Source: Prostheceraeus crozeri
Taxonomy: Eukaryota > Platyhelminthes > Polycladida > Euryleptidae
DNA length: 64,000 bases
Assembly: GCA_907163375.1 (NCBI GenBank)
Contig: CAJQUW010016870.1
Coordinates: 62,001 to 126,000 of the forward strand
Direction: 5' to 3'
Positions 12,196 to 22,962 of the stretch are shown here, one piece after another. The first letter of the stretch is position 1. Every line of letters begins with the position of its first letter. The notes under the pieces were generated by a model, which was given only the letters and a program-made list of their open reading frames with translations, was not told the DNA's origin and did no database searches. The position numbers were made by a program, and so were the translations under genes.

Positions 12196-12986
12196 AACTC
12201 CAATGAAGGTCCTCTTGTTGACTTCTTTCGGACTTTGAAACAAAATGTTGTGGCCACTAGCTCCTCGTTTGCTGTTAATGAACTGAATCGAGGGCGTCCT
12301 GACTTCGGTTGCGTTCTCTACCGAACCGGACTATTCAAAATTATCTCGATGAGATAAATAGCAAATTTGATGGAGGATTGCTGTGAAAGGCATCTCTCCA
12401 TACCATTCGCACCTTTTCAGCATTCTTGTTTTCCAAATGGTTCAAAATCCATTATCTTGATCATCTTTTAGTATGACGCCTGACATGACAGAAGCAGCAC
12501 ATTCCAAAAGCTTCAGCTTGTAAAATTCACTTCAAGTCAAACTAACAGAGTTGATTCACACAATTAATAGAACATATCCATGTAGGTAAAGTCGATTGGT
12601 GCTATCTCTAGACCATGATCGCATTCAACTCTCCTTGTATATCGATTTTCATCTCTTTTCCCCGGGCATGCACAGGGCAATGAAGCTATAACACGACTTT
12701 TTTTAAGAGCATAGCACAACAATGGATGAGCGTACAAATATTCGTTGATCTTTTAGTCTATATGTCTGAAAGCAAATAATGGATATACATGTAATGTAAA
12801 ATCATGCCTTCAAATGGCTGGCAAGAAGAAAGAAAATTACATACTGTTTTGGTAATTTGACTGAGTCACAAATATTTATCTAGAGTGAATGTTATTTTGC
12901 CGAATTCTAAAAAATAAAGGACAATTTAGGATCTCACACGGAAATATAGGACAAATATAGGAATATAGGATTGAGTGGACACCCTG

Positions 12987-14560
12987 AAACTATACTTAAT
13001 AACGGAAAACGGAGATCTTCTACTTCAGTCAGATTATCACATTGATAGCATTAGGGCAAATTATCCAGTGGCTTTCTTCGATTGGTATACGCATCCGTCA
13101 TAACTGATCATCAATATTGTGGCATAACCAACATGCGATACTTACTCTAAAAAGTCCAAATTTTGCATTTGCATACTTGCTTGTATCGCCATTGCATCTG
13201 GTGATACGCGTCTAAGGCCAAAAAGTGAATTATATTCACATCTATTCACAAATACAAGCAATATTCATTAGAAAAAATTGTGCTACTGTATTATGAAATT
13301 ATGTCCGTTCCTTAAAACACCATTACCAAACCATATGCTTTCAATGTTATTATTAATATCAACATACCGGTAAGTATTACTAGTGGCATATATAGCAGTG
13401 ATGCATTCATGTAGTGGCATATTAATGGGGTGCCTTTGAGTGGACGTTTCAAACACATTCAAAGAAAATCTGTTTCATGGAATGCAGTACTTTGGCCTCC
13501 TTGCTCAGTGTTTTAGATCAATACCTATCGTGGAATTGCTCCCCTAATTCTAGGAGGAATTGATAGAAGTACATGTACCGCATATTCAGTTAGGAAGGTG
13601 ATGTTCAAGGTGACCCATTGTCTATGATGTTATACGCTTGCTCTGCAATACCACAGGTATTATTATAAAACATTGGTGTGCTGTTGAATTGTCGGTTAGT
13701 GCGGATGATATTACAAGATTGAAAGAATGATTTGATCTAAAGCTACAAGAAGCACTCTTTTACTCAATACGTGGAATGGCAAGTTTTGTAAAGAAAGTCC
13801 AAGTCTAAACAAATGGATCTCAATACTTCTTTAGTTTCCGAAATTCCTAACGTGTCAAGTTCCAAGAATTGATTTTGTTGTAATTCGTTGCAGTATGTCC
13901 GAACAAAACATTGATTCAATAAGATCATTAAGACACGCATTTCACACGTGCGTGTACAGACCAGAGCGTGTACAAAACAGAGACGTCAAATCACACACCA
14001 TTTCGAGACATGTGAACGGCTTTGAAACATCTCGAGAGATCGTTCCAACAATTTCATAAGATCCCTCAGGATGTAGGACGATAACACGAGACGTTAATTG
14101 TGCACGGAAATGAGAAAACGAAATGTGCAGGAATATGCGTGCTTTCTTGATTATTGCAGGTGTATAGTGCTAACAAGTAATCTAGTGAACGATGCAAGCA
14201 AGCGAATATATAATAGGCATTTAACAGTAGTCTGTATGGAATTTTGCTCTGCCATGAAAGCTAAATGGTTGATAAAACTGCATTGAGTGATAAATAAATT
14301 ACCCGAAATATCATAATCGCGTGAAAGAATGAGTGAAGCCAACAATTCCGCGGAATACAATACAACGATCAAAATATTGGCGGACATGGAGGGTTCCCTC
14401 AAATACATATTTTCCTTTTTGAACGAATTATGAGACTTGAAAGCTTTCACCCAACAATAACACAGAATGTTCAAATAAGTAACATTCAGATCAATATTTT
14501 GCGATATTTATCAAGTCACAAAAATATATTTGTACTCGCAACATATATTTTCAGGCGCTA
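12987..14560. other. intergenic DNA just downstream of dynamin, nothing recognised
   Basis: Only short frames without motifs on either strand. No inverted repeats or tRNA-like heads were seen. Confidence 0.5.
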
Positions 14561-14585
14561 TTTCAATCGAACTTGAGGTGATGTA

Positions 14586-14591
14586 TTTATT
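14586..14591 (-). terminator. polyadenylation signal AATAAA of dynamin
   Basis: The minus strand reads aacAATAAAtac 45 nt past the dynamin stop codon. This gives a short 3' UTR of perhaps 65-75 nt. It is inferred from position and motif only; AATAAA is common in AT-rich DNA. Confidence 0.55.
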
Positions 14592-14636
14592 TGTTCGATA
14601 AAAAGTCAAGTATTAGAATCTCCTACATAATTTGAC

Positions 14637-14785
14637 TTACGATGGGATTAATGGAGGCGGCATGTTTCCAACACCCATCTGTGAGTTTGAGAAGACTGCG
14701 GCCGCTGAGGTTACATGACCACCTGTAGGACGATTAGGGAGTTGCGGAGGTGGTCGAGCGGGAGCAGAGGAGGAAGATTGTGATG
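14637..14785 (-). CDS. DNM: dynamin, last coding exon: proline-rich tail and stop
   Basis: The split Ala codon joins to SQSSSSAPARPPPQLPNRP, then GGHVTSAAAVF and GNMPPPLIPS, then TAA. PPQLPNRP holds a class II SH3 ligand (P-x-x-P-x-R). Drosophila shibire ends LPPPMLPSRR, so this is a plausible C-terminus. Acceptor is ctttttcag before CA and the phase matches the previous exon. The stop at 14637-14639 lies inside the sequence C-gtaagt, a good 5' splice site if the exon ended at 14641, so the transcript could either stop here or splice on. An AATAAA at 14586-14591 about 45 nt downstream supports a terminal exon. With this stop the visible CDS is 449 codons and stays in frame throughout. Confidence 0.88.
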
Positions 14786-14914
14786 CTGAAAAAGAGAGTT
14801 AAATGTAAAATTATGTTGACATTTTAGATATAACATTTTTAGATAATTTTCTTCAGAATACAGAAATCAGAACATACTACTATCAGAACTATTATCATAT
14901 ACTATCAGAACATA

Positions 14915-15090
14915 CGTCACTACTCCCCATTTTAAAGATCGAACAGTGTTGACAGTCAGACTTTTGCTGGAAAGTTGTAATATTTTCATTCATTCTGGAT
15001 GCTTTTCCTGCCGACTTCCGGTGACTTCTCAGGATTCGATCACACGACCAAAAGACAAGCATTTATCCACGTTGTGACAATGACATCACC
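14915..15090 (-). repeat. tRNA-derived SINE, family A
   Basis: On the minus strand: a tRNA-like head with a B box (GTGTGATCGAATCC), then AAGTCGGCAGGAAAAGCATC, then AAAGTCTGACTG and ATGGGGAGTAGTGACG. The same order occurs at 35.0, 59.7 and 62.1 kb. The GGCAGGAAGGGCATCC core resembles RTE-clade LINE 3' ends, which such SINEs often borrow. It lies in the last dynamin intron, close to the last exon. Confidence 0.7.
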
Positions 15091-15788
15091 ATGAATCAAG
15101 TTATACTGTCTTTATACCAACTTTGATTTTACAGAATGACTACATTCTGGATAGCAGATTTAATGTCTTTTACGTGTAAATTCATCACTGCGAACATGTA
15201 CAAAACCTGTTTATCGCCCATACAAAATGACGGCTGTGAAAGTATTTCCGAACATGCATCACAATTGAAAGTCAACATGATCGATCCCACGGCCTTAAGT
15301 GCGACACTCAAGTAAATTCAACTATGTGGTCCGGGAATGTCATCAGCCAACCTCCCTTTTGATTCATTGATTAATTCTCAGCTTATCTGATGCTTATTAT
15401 ATATCTTTCAATCATCTACCTTACAATGGAAATTCGGTGTGTGAAATAACCATCTAACAATCATTAACATACATAATCATTAATCATTTTGTATGATATT
15501 ACTTCTGTTTGTTATTCTGCTGCCTTCTTTCAGCAGTTCATCACAGTTCATTACATTCTATTGCTATATTCTCTGATAATATTATCCTACTGATGATTAT
15601 TTTATGAGTAACATGCTAGAATTGTACTTTACTATTTGTCTCAGATCCATTTCCGTCTCGTAGGTCATACATATCTCCTCATCTTTCACGATTATTTTGA
15701 TAATTAAGTATCAATAATTGAGCATTCATTAAGATCACTATGCATTTATTTCAGGACTTGATTCCGTAAGATGATGCTAGCCTAGAGT

Positions 15789-16760
15789 TTGTACAACGCT
15801 GTCTACTTTCACATTAACCAATCTCCGATGATTAGAAATGTATATAAAATGCCTTTATATAAAATGTCTTATAAGAGAGGATTGGTTCGATGTTTATTTG
15901 ATAGAGCCCGTCGTATATGTTCTGATTGTTCTTGGGAGACCGAGTGTCGTTTTTTATTTGATACTTTGAAGGCCAACGGCTATCCTGAGCAGTTCATACT
16001 GAAGTACTCTACTGCAAAAAAAGGAACTACCGACTTTTGGTCCCAAATGTAAACCTGCTTACATTCGTGTTCCTTTTTTGTATGATAGGTTTTCCGCAGT
16101 TTTTTTACAAGAAATTAAGTCGTGTCACTAAAAGTTTTTGTCCTGCCATCGATCCTGTTGTAATACATAGTACGAGATCTATTTCTGTTCGTTCTCTGAA
16201 GGATGAGTTGCCGTTCGAGTGTAAGGCCGTGTTGTGTATAAGTTTTCTTGTGGTTGTGGATGCAGCTACGTGGGCCGCACTCAACGTGCTTTGTCTGCCA
16301 GAGTGTCTTAGCATCTACCAGCATGGATATACTCCTGTGGTTTTCCTCCATGCTCAAAGTCTTTGCCAAATAGCGCTGTTACCAGGCATGTTATGTCCTG
16401 CAACCTTTTTGACAAGTCTGTTCCTCCAGTCAGTCATTTTTCTGTACTGGCTTATTCTGACTCTGTTTTTCTTCTAAGCATTTTGGAGTCATTACTGATA
16501 AAATTGTACAAACCTGCTTTGTGTATCCAGAAACAATTCATTTTCTTTCTTGCTTTGCCTTGGTAGATTTCTATGTTAGTTCTGTCCGTCATTCCGTCCT
16601 TTTGAGTTGTTGTCATTTCGCTATGTCAGTGTCGATTGCATTAGTGTATTATTGTCAGTTAACCGGTGTCCACCCTTGAGAAGAGCCGGCGAAAACGTTC
16701 GAAACGTTCGGGTGTTAACTTTTTTCCTTTGACTTATTTTAACTTTCAATAAATTATGAT
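15789..16760 (+). mobile_element. Penelope-like retroelement remnant, GIY-YIG endonuclease part
   Basis: Across more than one frame it reads YKRGLVRCLFDRARRICSD (the block after the reverse transcriptase in Penelope-like elements), ANGYPEQFILKY, PAYIRVPFLYDRF, then the GIY-YIG core VVYKFSCGCGCSYVGRTQRA. It ends with LLSILESLLIKLYKPAL, near a stop at about 16566. A tail with GAAGAGCCGGCGAAAACG and AATAAATTATG follows to about 16760. The 5' part with the polymerase core is missing and the copy is broken in several places. It would have encoded a DNA-nicking endonuclease fused to a reverse transcriptase. Confidence 0.78.
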
Positions 16761-17488
16761 TTCGAGAATAGTTGTGTTTGCGATGTACAAATTCATCAAC
16801 GACAGACATTGCTTCAATTATATAAAATGCATTTGAAGAAGTTGGTAAAATTCGATGAATTTCGCTAAAATTAGAAATTTTGCGTAGTACATTCATGCAA
16901 AGTAATTTGAGATGTGAAGCACATGCTCCCTTTGAGCTGTTGTAAGATACTAACCTACGAATTATCACACTTCTCTCTTTCAAAGATATCGGTTATAGTC
17001 ATTAAAACACTCGATAGCCGTCATGGTCAGTAAAGGATCATTGAATTTGAATTATATTTAATCATCTGAGGTGCAACTAGCCACCAAGACAATGAACATT
17101 AATGCGTTGCATTTTGAGCGATGCATCGATAATTTGAGCATTGTTTGTATTTGAAAAATTACTATTTTAAATTGATTTATTACTGATCTCAAGCGTATTA
17201 GAACGGTTAGGAACAAATGTTTAAGGATAGTCAATCTTATGCCAATCTCTTCCAAGTATCATTAACTTTTTGCGTGGTTATCACACAATAATGCAGCATA
17301 TTATTTACATTCATGTACCCAGTAATGATCTGCAAAAAATAGAAGATGCAATCCAAAATCAATTATATTTGCGGGGCAACATGATCAAAAGCGGTAGGTA
17401 AATCGATTCTTTAGCGTTTCATAGAATATTATCATTTTTAGGCATTCTTTTAATCGCTGTCTTAACAAATGAAATTTTAAACTAAATA

Positions 17489-17923
17489 CTGTAAAGCGCC
17501 ACTTTATAAGTTTAAACCATGACTTTAAATCATCTCACGTCAAGTTCTGCAATGGAAATTATATGTGCAAGCTTCCTCATGTTGAAAAATTATTCAACTG
17601 AGAGCATCATTGAAGAGTTGCAGAATGTTCGCCGAAATGAGTGTCCATCACAAAAAGTGGACTTTTCCTGGGTGGCGAAATTCAACATCAAACAGCAAAG
17701 ACCAGCGCTCTCCTCCGGTGCTGGCTTCATCGAAAATACTCTTGAACTGCGCCACCCAGAAAGACACTCATTTCGATAAACACTCCGCAACTATTCAATG
17801 ATGTGCGCAGCATAGTAGTTTTTCAACACGAGGAACTGTCCTGCACAGGTAATTTCCACTGCGCTTAACATGATTTGGAATTATTTGAACTAATATTCAT
17901 TTTTGTTAAGTGGCGCTTTACAG
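17489..17923. mobile_element. 435-bp foldback MITE made of two inverted transposase 5' ends
   Basis: Ends CTGTAAAGCGCCACTT and its inverse. The arms (about 190 bp each) are diverged but alignable to nearly the centre. Each arm read inward encodes the same peptide. The left arm on plus gives AMEIICASFLMLKNYSTESI then RNECPSQKVDFSWVAKFN. The right arm on minus gives FLVLKNYYAAHIIE then VYRNECLSG. This resembles the start of a mariner-type transposase helix-turn-helix (xxW-V-x-K-F). The element is therefore an inverted duplication of the 5' end of an autonomous transposon, TIR plus first codons. TA precedes the left end; the right flank is AA. Confidence 0.75.
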
Positions 17924-18402
17924 AATTGGCTTAAAATTTCATTTATTTGAACAATTATTAAATAATGACTACATTTTATAAAACGCTAAGGATAATTGCC
18001 TACCGTATACGGTCATGTTTCTATGCCCGCAAAGTATGACTGAATTTGGATTACAGCATCTATTTTTTTGCAGATCATTACTGGGCGCACCTTACATGCC
18101 ACTGAACTAAACAACAATTGGCCTAAATACGTCATCCATAGCAACTCTCTTTGATTAACGAGGTTGATTTTGCCCGATCCGATCAGACGGCAAAATGAGG
18201 AGCAAGAAGATTTTGACCACAGTTCCACAGCAAGTCAAATTGGTATTAATTGAGGTAAGGAAAATCATTATTCAGATAATGCGTCGAATAATTGGCTGTC
18301 TAACTACATCTTAACATTCACACAACGGAAGTTAAGGTTTACGTCAAATGATTCGAATGTGGTTTTCTCTGAATTGAGTGTGCGGTTCATTATGCATAAA
18401 CA

Positions 18403-18425
18403 GTGTGTGTGTGCGTGTGTGTTCA
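18403..18425. repeat. (TG)n microsatellite
   Basis: Short, slightly interrupted run of TG dinucleotides in the intron. Confidence 0.6.
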
Positions 18426-19974
18426 TGAAACGAAATCATCGCAGACTTGGCTTGTGAAGTTCTTCAACTATAGTCAGACATTGGATGTTCCAGGAATTGA
18501 AGTTTTCATAGAAATCTTCGTCGTCCAAAACATAAAAATTTCGTAAAAAAACTTCGGAGTCACTTACACCTCTACCTTAGGGACTAGACGGTGCTGACAA
18601 GCTGGAGATGTGGCATACTTTTAGTCTAGATGTCTTTCTGCTGACTGGCAATGACATGGTAGGGGAAACTTGATCACATCATCATAAGATCGTAAAGTCA
18701 AACCAACGTGCTACGGAGATCACTGACAGCGCTGTTTGTCAGCAATGGCTAATTCAAGAGCCTCTGAAAATCCTCTCTAGCACTGAAGAGTGCACTTAGT
18801 CATTCACACACATACGGTAAAGCAGAAATGAATGAGTTCGGTGAACTTCCATGCTTCTTATTTTGCTTTTTCATGTGCTTTTCTACTTCAGATCGGTAAC
18901 TTAAGAAGGCATGAGTGACAGACCACAAACTTGAAACGTCCCTATCGCCGTAGGGAACTTCAATTTCAGAGAATACAGATCTACATTTCCTAAAATTCTA
19001 GAACACTTTCAAACTGTAAAAATAAGTACATGTATATTGAATTGTTAGCACTGTGTTTTTTCAAATGGTGGTCAATGGTTACTGGCTTCAGAAAGATTTA
19101 CAGATTTTGAACAAGTTCTGATATTTATAAAAGTCGCAATTAGAAATTCAGAGATGTGATTGGTTTCATAGTCATCAAAGCCCAATAGTACATGCAATAG
19201 TCCACCTGTTTTATCAGGAAAAAATCCTTGAAGAAATTGTCCAGGTACAAATTTTCCTAGCTTAGTAACACCACTTCCCAACATAAATTTGAAACTATAG
19301 TAAAGCACGACAGAGCTTGGATAACGACGTAATTAGAGAAATTAAACTCTAATTATAAATGAGACCATAAACACCTAATTATGTCAAAATATTCGTCATT
19401 TGACTATTTCTTCATCTTGTGATAACGCATGAATCCCATGGGAAATATAAGACTGAGACGAATATATATGTATAGGACGAAATACATAAATAATAATACA
19501 AAACAGAACATTTTCCATCAAAAACTTGGCATTCCCAAATTAACATTACCAGAAATATCAGTCTCCTAAAAAAGACTAAACATCAACCGTATACCAACGT
19601 TCCGTATGAATACTGCTAAAACATAACGTAATTGCTTCACCACCATTTTCTCAATTCATAAAACTTCTGAAGTAATTATAAATAGCATCCTGCACATATC
19701 TGAGTTCAATTACAGAAGTCAATGATGTTTGAATTCAAGGATTCATGAAGATCTGATATCAACTTAGCTGATTATTTTGTGTTCTTAGTCTGGGATACCA
19801 TTTAAATTGCTCCTGGAAGCTGCCACGATCTACATGTCGGGATCTGACAATGGGATGCTTGAGAAACTGACCATGATAGGCAATGAATCAAACATAAGAA
19901 TTCTGCGGACATTTGTGATTCTCTGAAGAAATGTCAACGTCTTCTTGTGTAAAAGCCGTAATTGTATACAACAG

Positions 19975-20700
19975 TGGTCTCCCTTGGAACGACCGCTGAA
20001 GGGAGTAAAAGTGGTCGCTGTGGGGAGGATGTTTTTTCAGCATATAGGTCTATGTACTGTGAGACTTAAGCAAGTAGAGAGTTTCAAGTATCTCGGTGTG
20101 ACACTAAATGAGAAAGGAGGATCCGAAGAAGCAGTCAAGGTCAGAATGAGGGCGGTGTGGACAAAATGGAGAGAACTGACAGGATTTATGTGCGATAAGA
20201 AGATTTCAAGGAAAATAAAAGCGAAAGTGTACAAGGAGATGATCAGACCAGTACTTCTATATGGCTCAGAATGTTGGACGATGACTTTCAAAGAGGATCA
20301 ATTTCTGGAAAGGACAGAAATGAGAATGCTAAGATGATCAAAGGAGTAACTCTAAAGGACAGAGTAAGAAGCGAAGTGATAAGAAAGGAGCTTGGAATGA
20401 CCCCTATTGTGGAAAGAGTGTGAGAGATCCGAATGAGATGGTACAGACACGCCCCGCGGATGGAGAAGACCGACAAAGTAAGGGCGACCATGGAACAAGT
20501 GGTGCAAGGAAAAGACAAAGGGGGCGACCGAGGAAGCGATGGATGGACTGCATACATAAGGACTTGAAGACACTACGAGTGGACCTGGTGGACGCTCTAG
20601 ACAGGAGCTTATGGCGCGCACGTATTCGGGCCGCCGACCCCACCTAGTGGGAATAATCAGGCGCGGACGAAGAAGATGAGGCCTATGTAGCCTGCACTGT
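19975..20700 (+). mobile_element. RTE-clade LINE, 3' end of the reverse transcriptase ORF
   Basis: Reads RLKQVESFKYLGVTLNEKGG, then WTKWRELTGFMCDKKISRKI, KAKVYKEMIRPVLLYGSECW and ERTEMRMLR, the thumb and C-terminal region of RTE-clade reverse transcriptases (family form KYLGSTV, GVLCDKRIS, RPAMLYGLETW). After MLR a TGA stands where Trp is usual and one base is missing. The next frame continues GVTLKDRVRSEVIRKELGM and MRWYRHAPRMEKTDKVRATM; a further shift gives RQRGRPRKRWMDCIHKDLKT and ARIRAADPT before the stop at 20645-20647. The copy is 5' truncated, as is normal for LINEs, and dead. Confidence 0.88.
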
Positions 20701-20876
20701 TTGTGATAGATAGCCAATATGCATTTCGAGCACCGACTTTACAACTCAACAAGAAGTGATTATGCATGACTATATACCTATTCATTTTCTTTTACTAAAT
20801 CGAGCAGTTTTGAAATTGAACTTTTTAAAATTAGGCCTATTGTAAACTGTAAGGTAAGCATAGCTATAATTATGCA

Positions 20877-21318
20877 ATGCTGGATATGACTGCTATGTTA
20901 GTGTCTGTTGCAGATTTTAGAAATACATCAAAATATGTGCCAGGCCACAAGTTCTGCGTGGCGCTCTCTAACAGCGGTGATTGGCAAAATGTAATTTTCG
21001 TTTGCCAGTCCGTGTTTTATGAAGACGACACGCATCAATACATTCATTTAGCGGCTAGTCAGTATCCTCTGTTTTTTAATCTTAGGTTTTATTTCACATG
21101 CGAACAAAGGAAAATACTGTTGAAGCTGTGGCTTTAGAAAGTGATGTCAGAAAGGCACACGATTAACCATTTTTCATAAAGCTGTCGGTCTACATGTAGC
21201 CGCTACTGGGGAGTCAATACATTGGAAAATTGCCCGGAGCATGGCAAAGTGGTCGTTGTAAATGAGTGGTCGGTGTGGGGGGAACACTGTACTTCAAGTG
21301 TTGATATTGCATCTGAAT
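20877..21318 (+). other. coding-like remnant interrupted by the hAT insertion, unidentified
   Basis: An 86-codon frame (20877-21137) reads VALSNSGDWQNVIFVCQSVF and LAASQYPLFFNLRFYFTCEQ. Further open stretches follow (ENCPEHGKVVVVNEWSVWGE). On the far side of the hAT element, 22963-23120 continues with FSYPEDMKIHLRACRANQIA and ILWDSTSGENG. The two sides may be one old element split by the insertion, but I recognise no family and frames are broken. Confidence 0.3.
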
Positions 21319-22962
21319 CAGTGTCCGGATTCTAGAATTTCGAAATTTTCGTGCATCCCGAAAATTTTCGTGCATGATATATATAGAAAAAAAGTCACCT
21401 TTTCTGAATAGTATGATCCCAGACAGCACTATTTCGTTGCAAAGCCGCTTCAGAGCTATTTTACACATTCATATTTAATTCCTCATCATTGCATAAGAAC
21501 TTAAAGTTAGACTGACATGCAATACTGTAATGTACTAAAATGTACATCTGAGTGAATGCACGTAAAATTGATGTAAGCTACCCAGGTAACAAGAATCCTG
21601 CTCATATTTTAATTTGCAAATTACATGCGAACATTCAACTGCCAGATGCAATTAAAGATAGAGTAAACGAAACTGCCACGGAGTATAGAGTTTCGATTTA
21701 ACTTATTTTAAGGGTTGATGGAGGTATTTCAAAAAACTATGCATATCCAATTATCATGAAAGTAATTACTTTGGTAGGAAGGGCGTATGCCTATGATGTT
21801 AACAGATAGAACGAGTATACAGTATAATAAATCGTATACTTATGTATCACTAAACAAATTGAAACAACAAATTTAGTACGGTAAGAGCATATTGCTATTT
21901 GCAAAGATTACTAATCAGCTGACGCTGTCCATTATCTTTGGCCATTGTTCCGAAAGTCTACATGGAAGTTCACCAGATAAGTCACTTTGGTATTTTTGGT
22001 ATCTTTGGAAGGGAGGAGATCTTGGGGAGGAGCTCGGCTGCCTTCCGTTTCAAAACAGTCTCTACGACAAGTTCGCATTCTTTTTCCTTCTTCTTTGTGA
22101 GAGAGTCTTTTTCAGCTCTAAGGCGACTTAGTTCTTTTTCATCTTCTAATGTCTCCTTTTGCAATTCTTCAAGCAGGCGGCGCTTCTCCAACTGGTCTTC
22201 AAGTTTTTTCTGTATTTCCCTCTGTGTGGAAGTGAGATGATCATCCAAACTGGGAGTACGAAAATCGCTTTGACCAACTTCATCAACATAGGAAATTTGC
22301 CGGAGTTGTCGACCATTGTCCAAAAGTCAATTAATTGTTCGCTTGAAAGATCAGCGGCGGGAACCAGTGTGTATCTTCGACAACATTGTTCACGTCATCC
22401 TTCACAGAATCACATATGAATAAGTGTCAATTTCGAATGTTCTTGAAGTTTCCATTAAAGAGCACAAAGCTGCGAAACTGAGACAAGTTAACGTAAAATA
22501 CCTTTCAACTCCAGCAATAATATTGAGTATATGATCTGAAATATGAGAATAGGTTTTCAACCTAAAAAATGTGCACAGCCTTTATTTACCTTCAATAAAT
22601 ATTTGTCATATTTGAATCCTGATTCTTATCAAAACATAATTATATAATCATGTCGTTTTTTAGGATATCGTATCTTGTTATCTGTAAAATGTATCTTTCT
22701 CTGAGACAGAATGTATCTTAAATGTGGCAGACAGCTTACAGTTTCCACTCGTTTCACCAAGTACTGTACTCTACGCACTCGGTAGAGTACAGTAACACCG
22801 GTAATCTATAAAAATCTATCAAAAATGATGTATACTGAAAAAAACTGAACGATGCAAAAATTCGTGCAATCCACATCACGATTTTCGTGCATCGACCGTA
22901 ATTTTCGTGCATTCGTGCATGATTCGTGCATGCACGAATTTCGTGCGTGAATCCGGACACTG
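21319..22962 (-). mobile_element. hAT-type DNA transposon with perfect 8-bp target duplication
   Basis: Ends CAGTGTCCGGATTC and GAATCCGGACACTG, flanked on both sides by ATCTGAAT (21311-21318 and 22963-22970), the hAT signature. Multiple TTCGTGCAT motifs near both ends are likely subterminal transposase-binding repeats. The element is 1644 bp and keeps only the 3' part of the transposase, on the minus strand. It is therefore an internally deleted, non-autonomous copy. Confidence 0.93.
21981..22420 (-). pseudogene. hAT transposase C-terminal remnant with coiled-coil tail
   Basis: In one minus-strand frame: LVPAADLSSEQLIDFWTMVD, then NSGKFPMLMKLVKAIFVLP, which is the hAT stretch leading into LPHGNADVER. 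That motif is missing here, probably deleted. After a frame change the tail is a long charged coiled coil, STQREIQKKLEDQLEKRRLL, EELQKETLEDEKELSRLRAE and so on to PKIPKIPK before the stop. The 113-codon open frame at 21982-22323 is genuine only in this second part; its first 30 codons are an out-of-frame shadow. Confidence 0.72.

Larger units (their letters stand above)
8671..12986 (-). mobile_element. decayed hAT-type DNA transposon with nested mariner remnant
   Basis: Ends CAGGGTGTCCACTAAAT at 8671 and its inverse GAGTGGACACCCTG at 12986. Just inside both ends are repeated ATATAGGACAA motifs, probable subterminal transposase-binding repeats. The 8-bp duplication is at best partial (caaaactt against aaactata). 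A hAT transposase C-terminus lies inside on the minus strand (about 9690-10150), as does a mariner remnant (11250-12200). The element spans 4316 bp. Confidence 0.75.

Noticed and set aside
16037-16477. 146-codon plus-strand ORF as a membrane protein
   Set aside because: Its hydrophobic look is an out-of-frame reading of the GIY-YIG part of the Penelope-like remnant.
22230-22323. First 30 codons of the 113-codon minus ORF as protein
   Set aside because: They are a shadow; the genuine hAT reading (FWTMVDNSGKFPML) is in another frame over the same bases.
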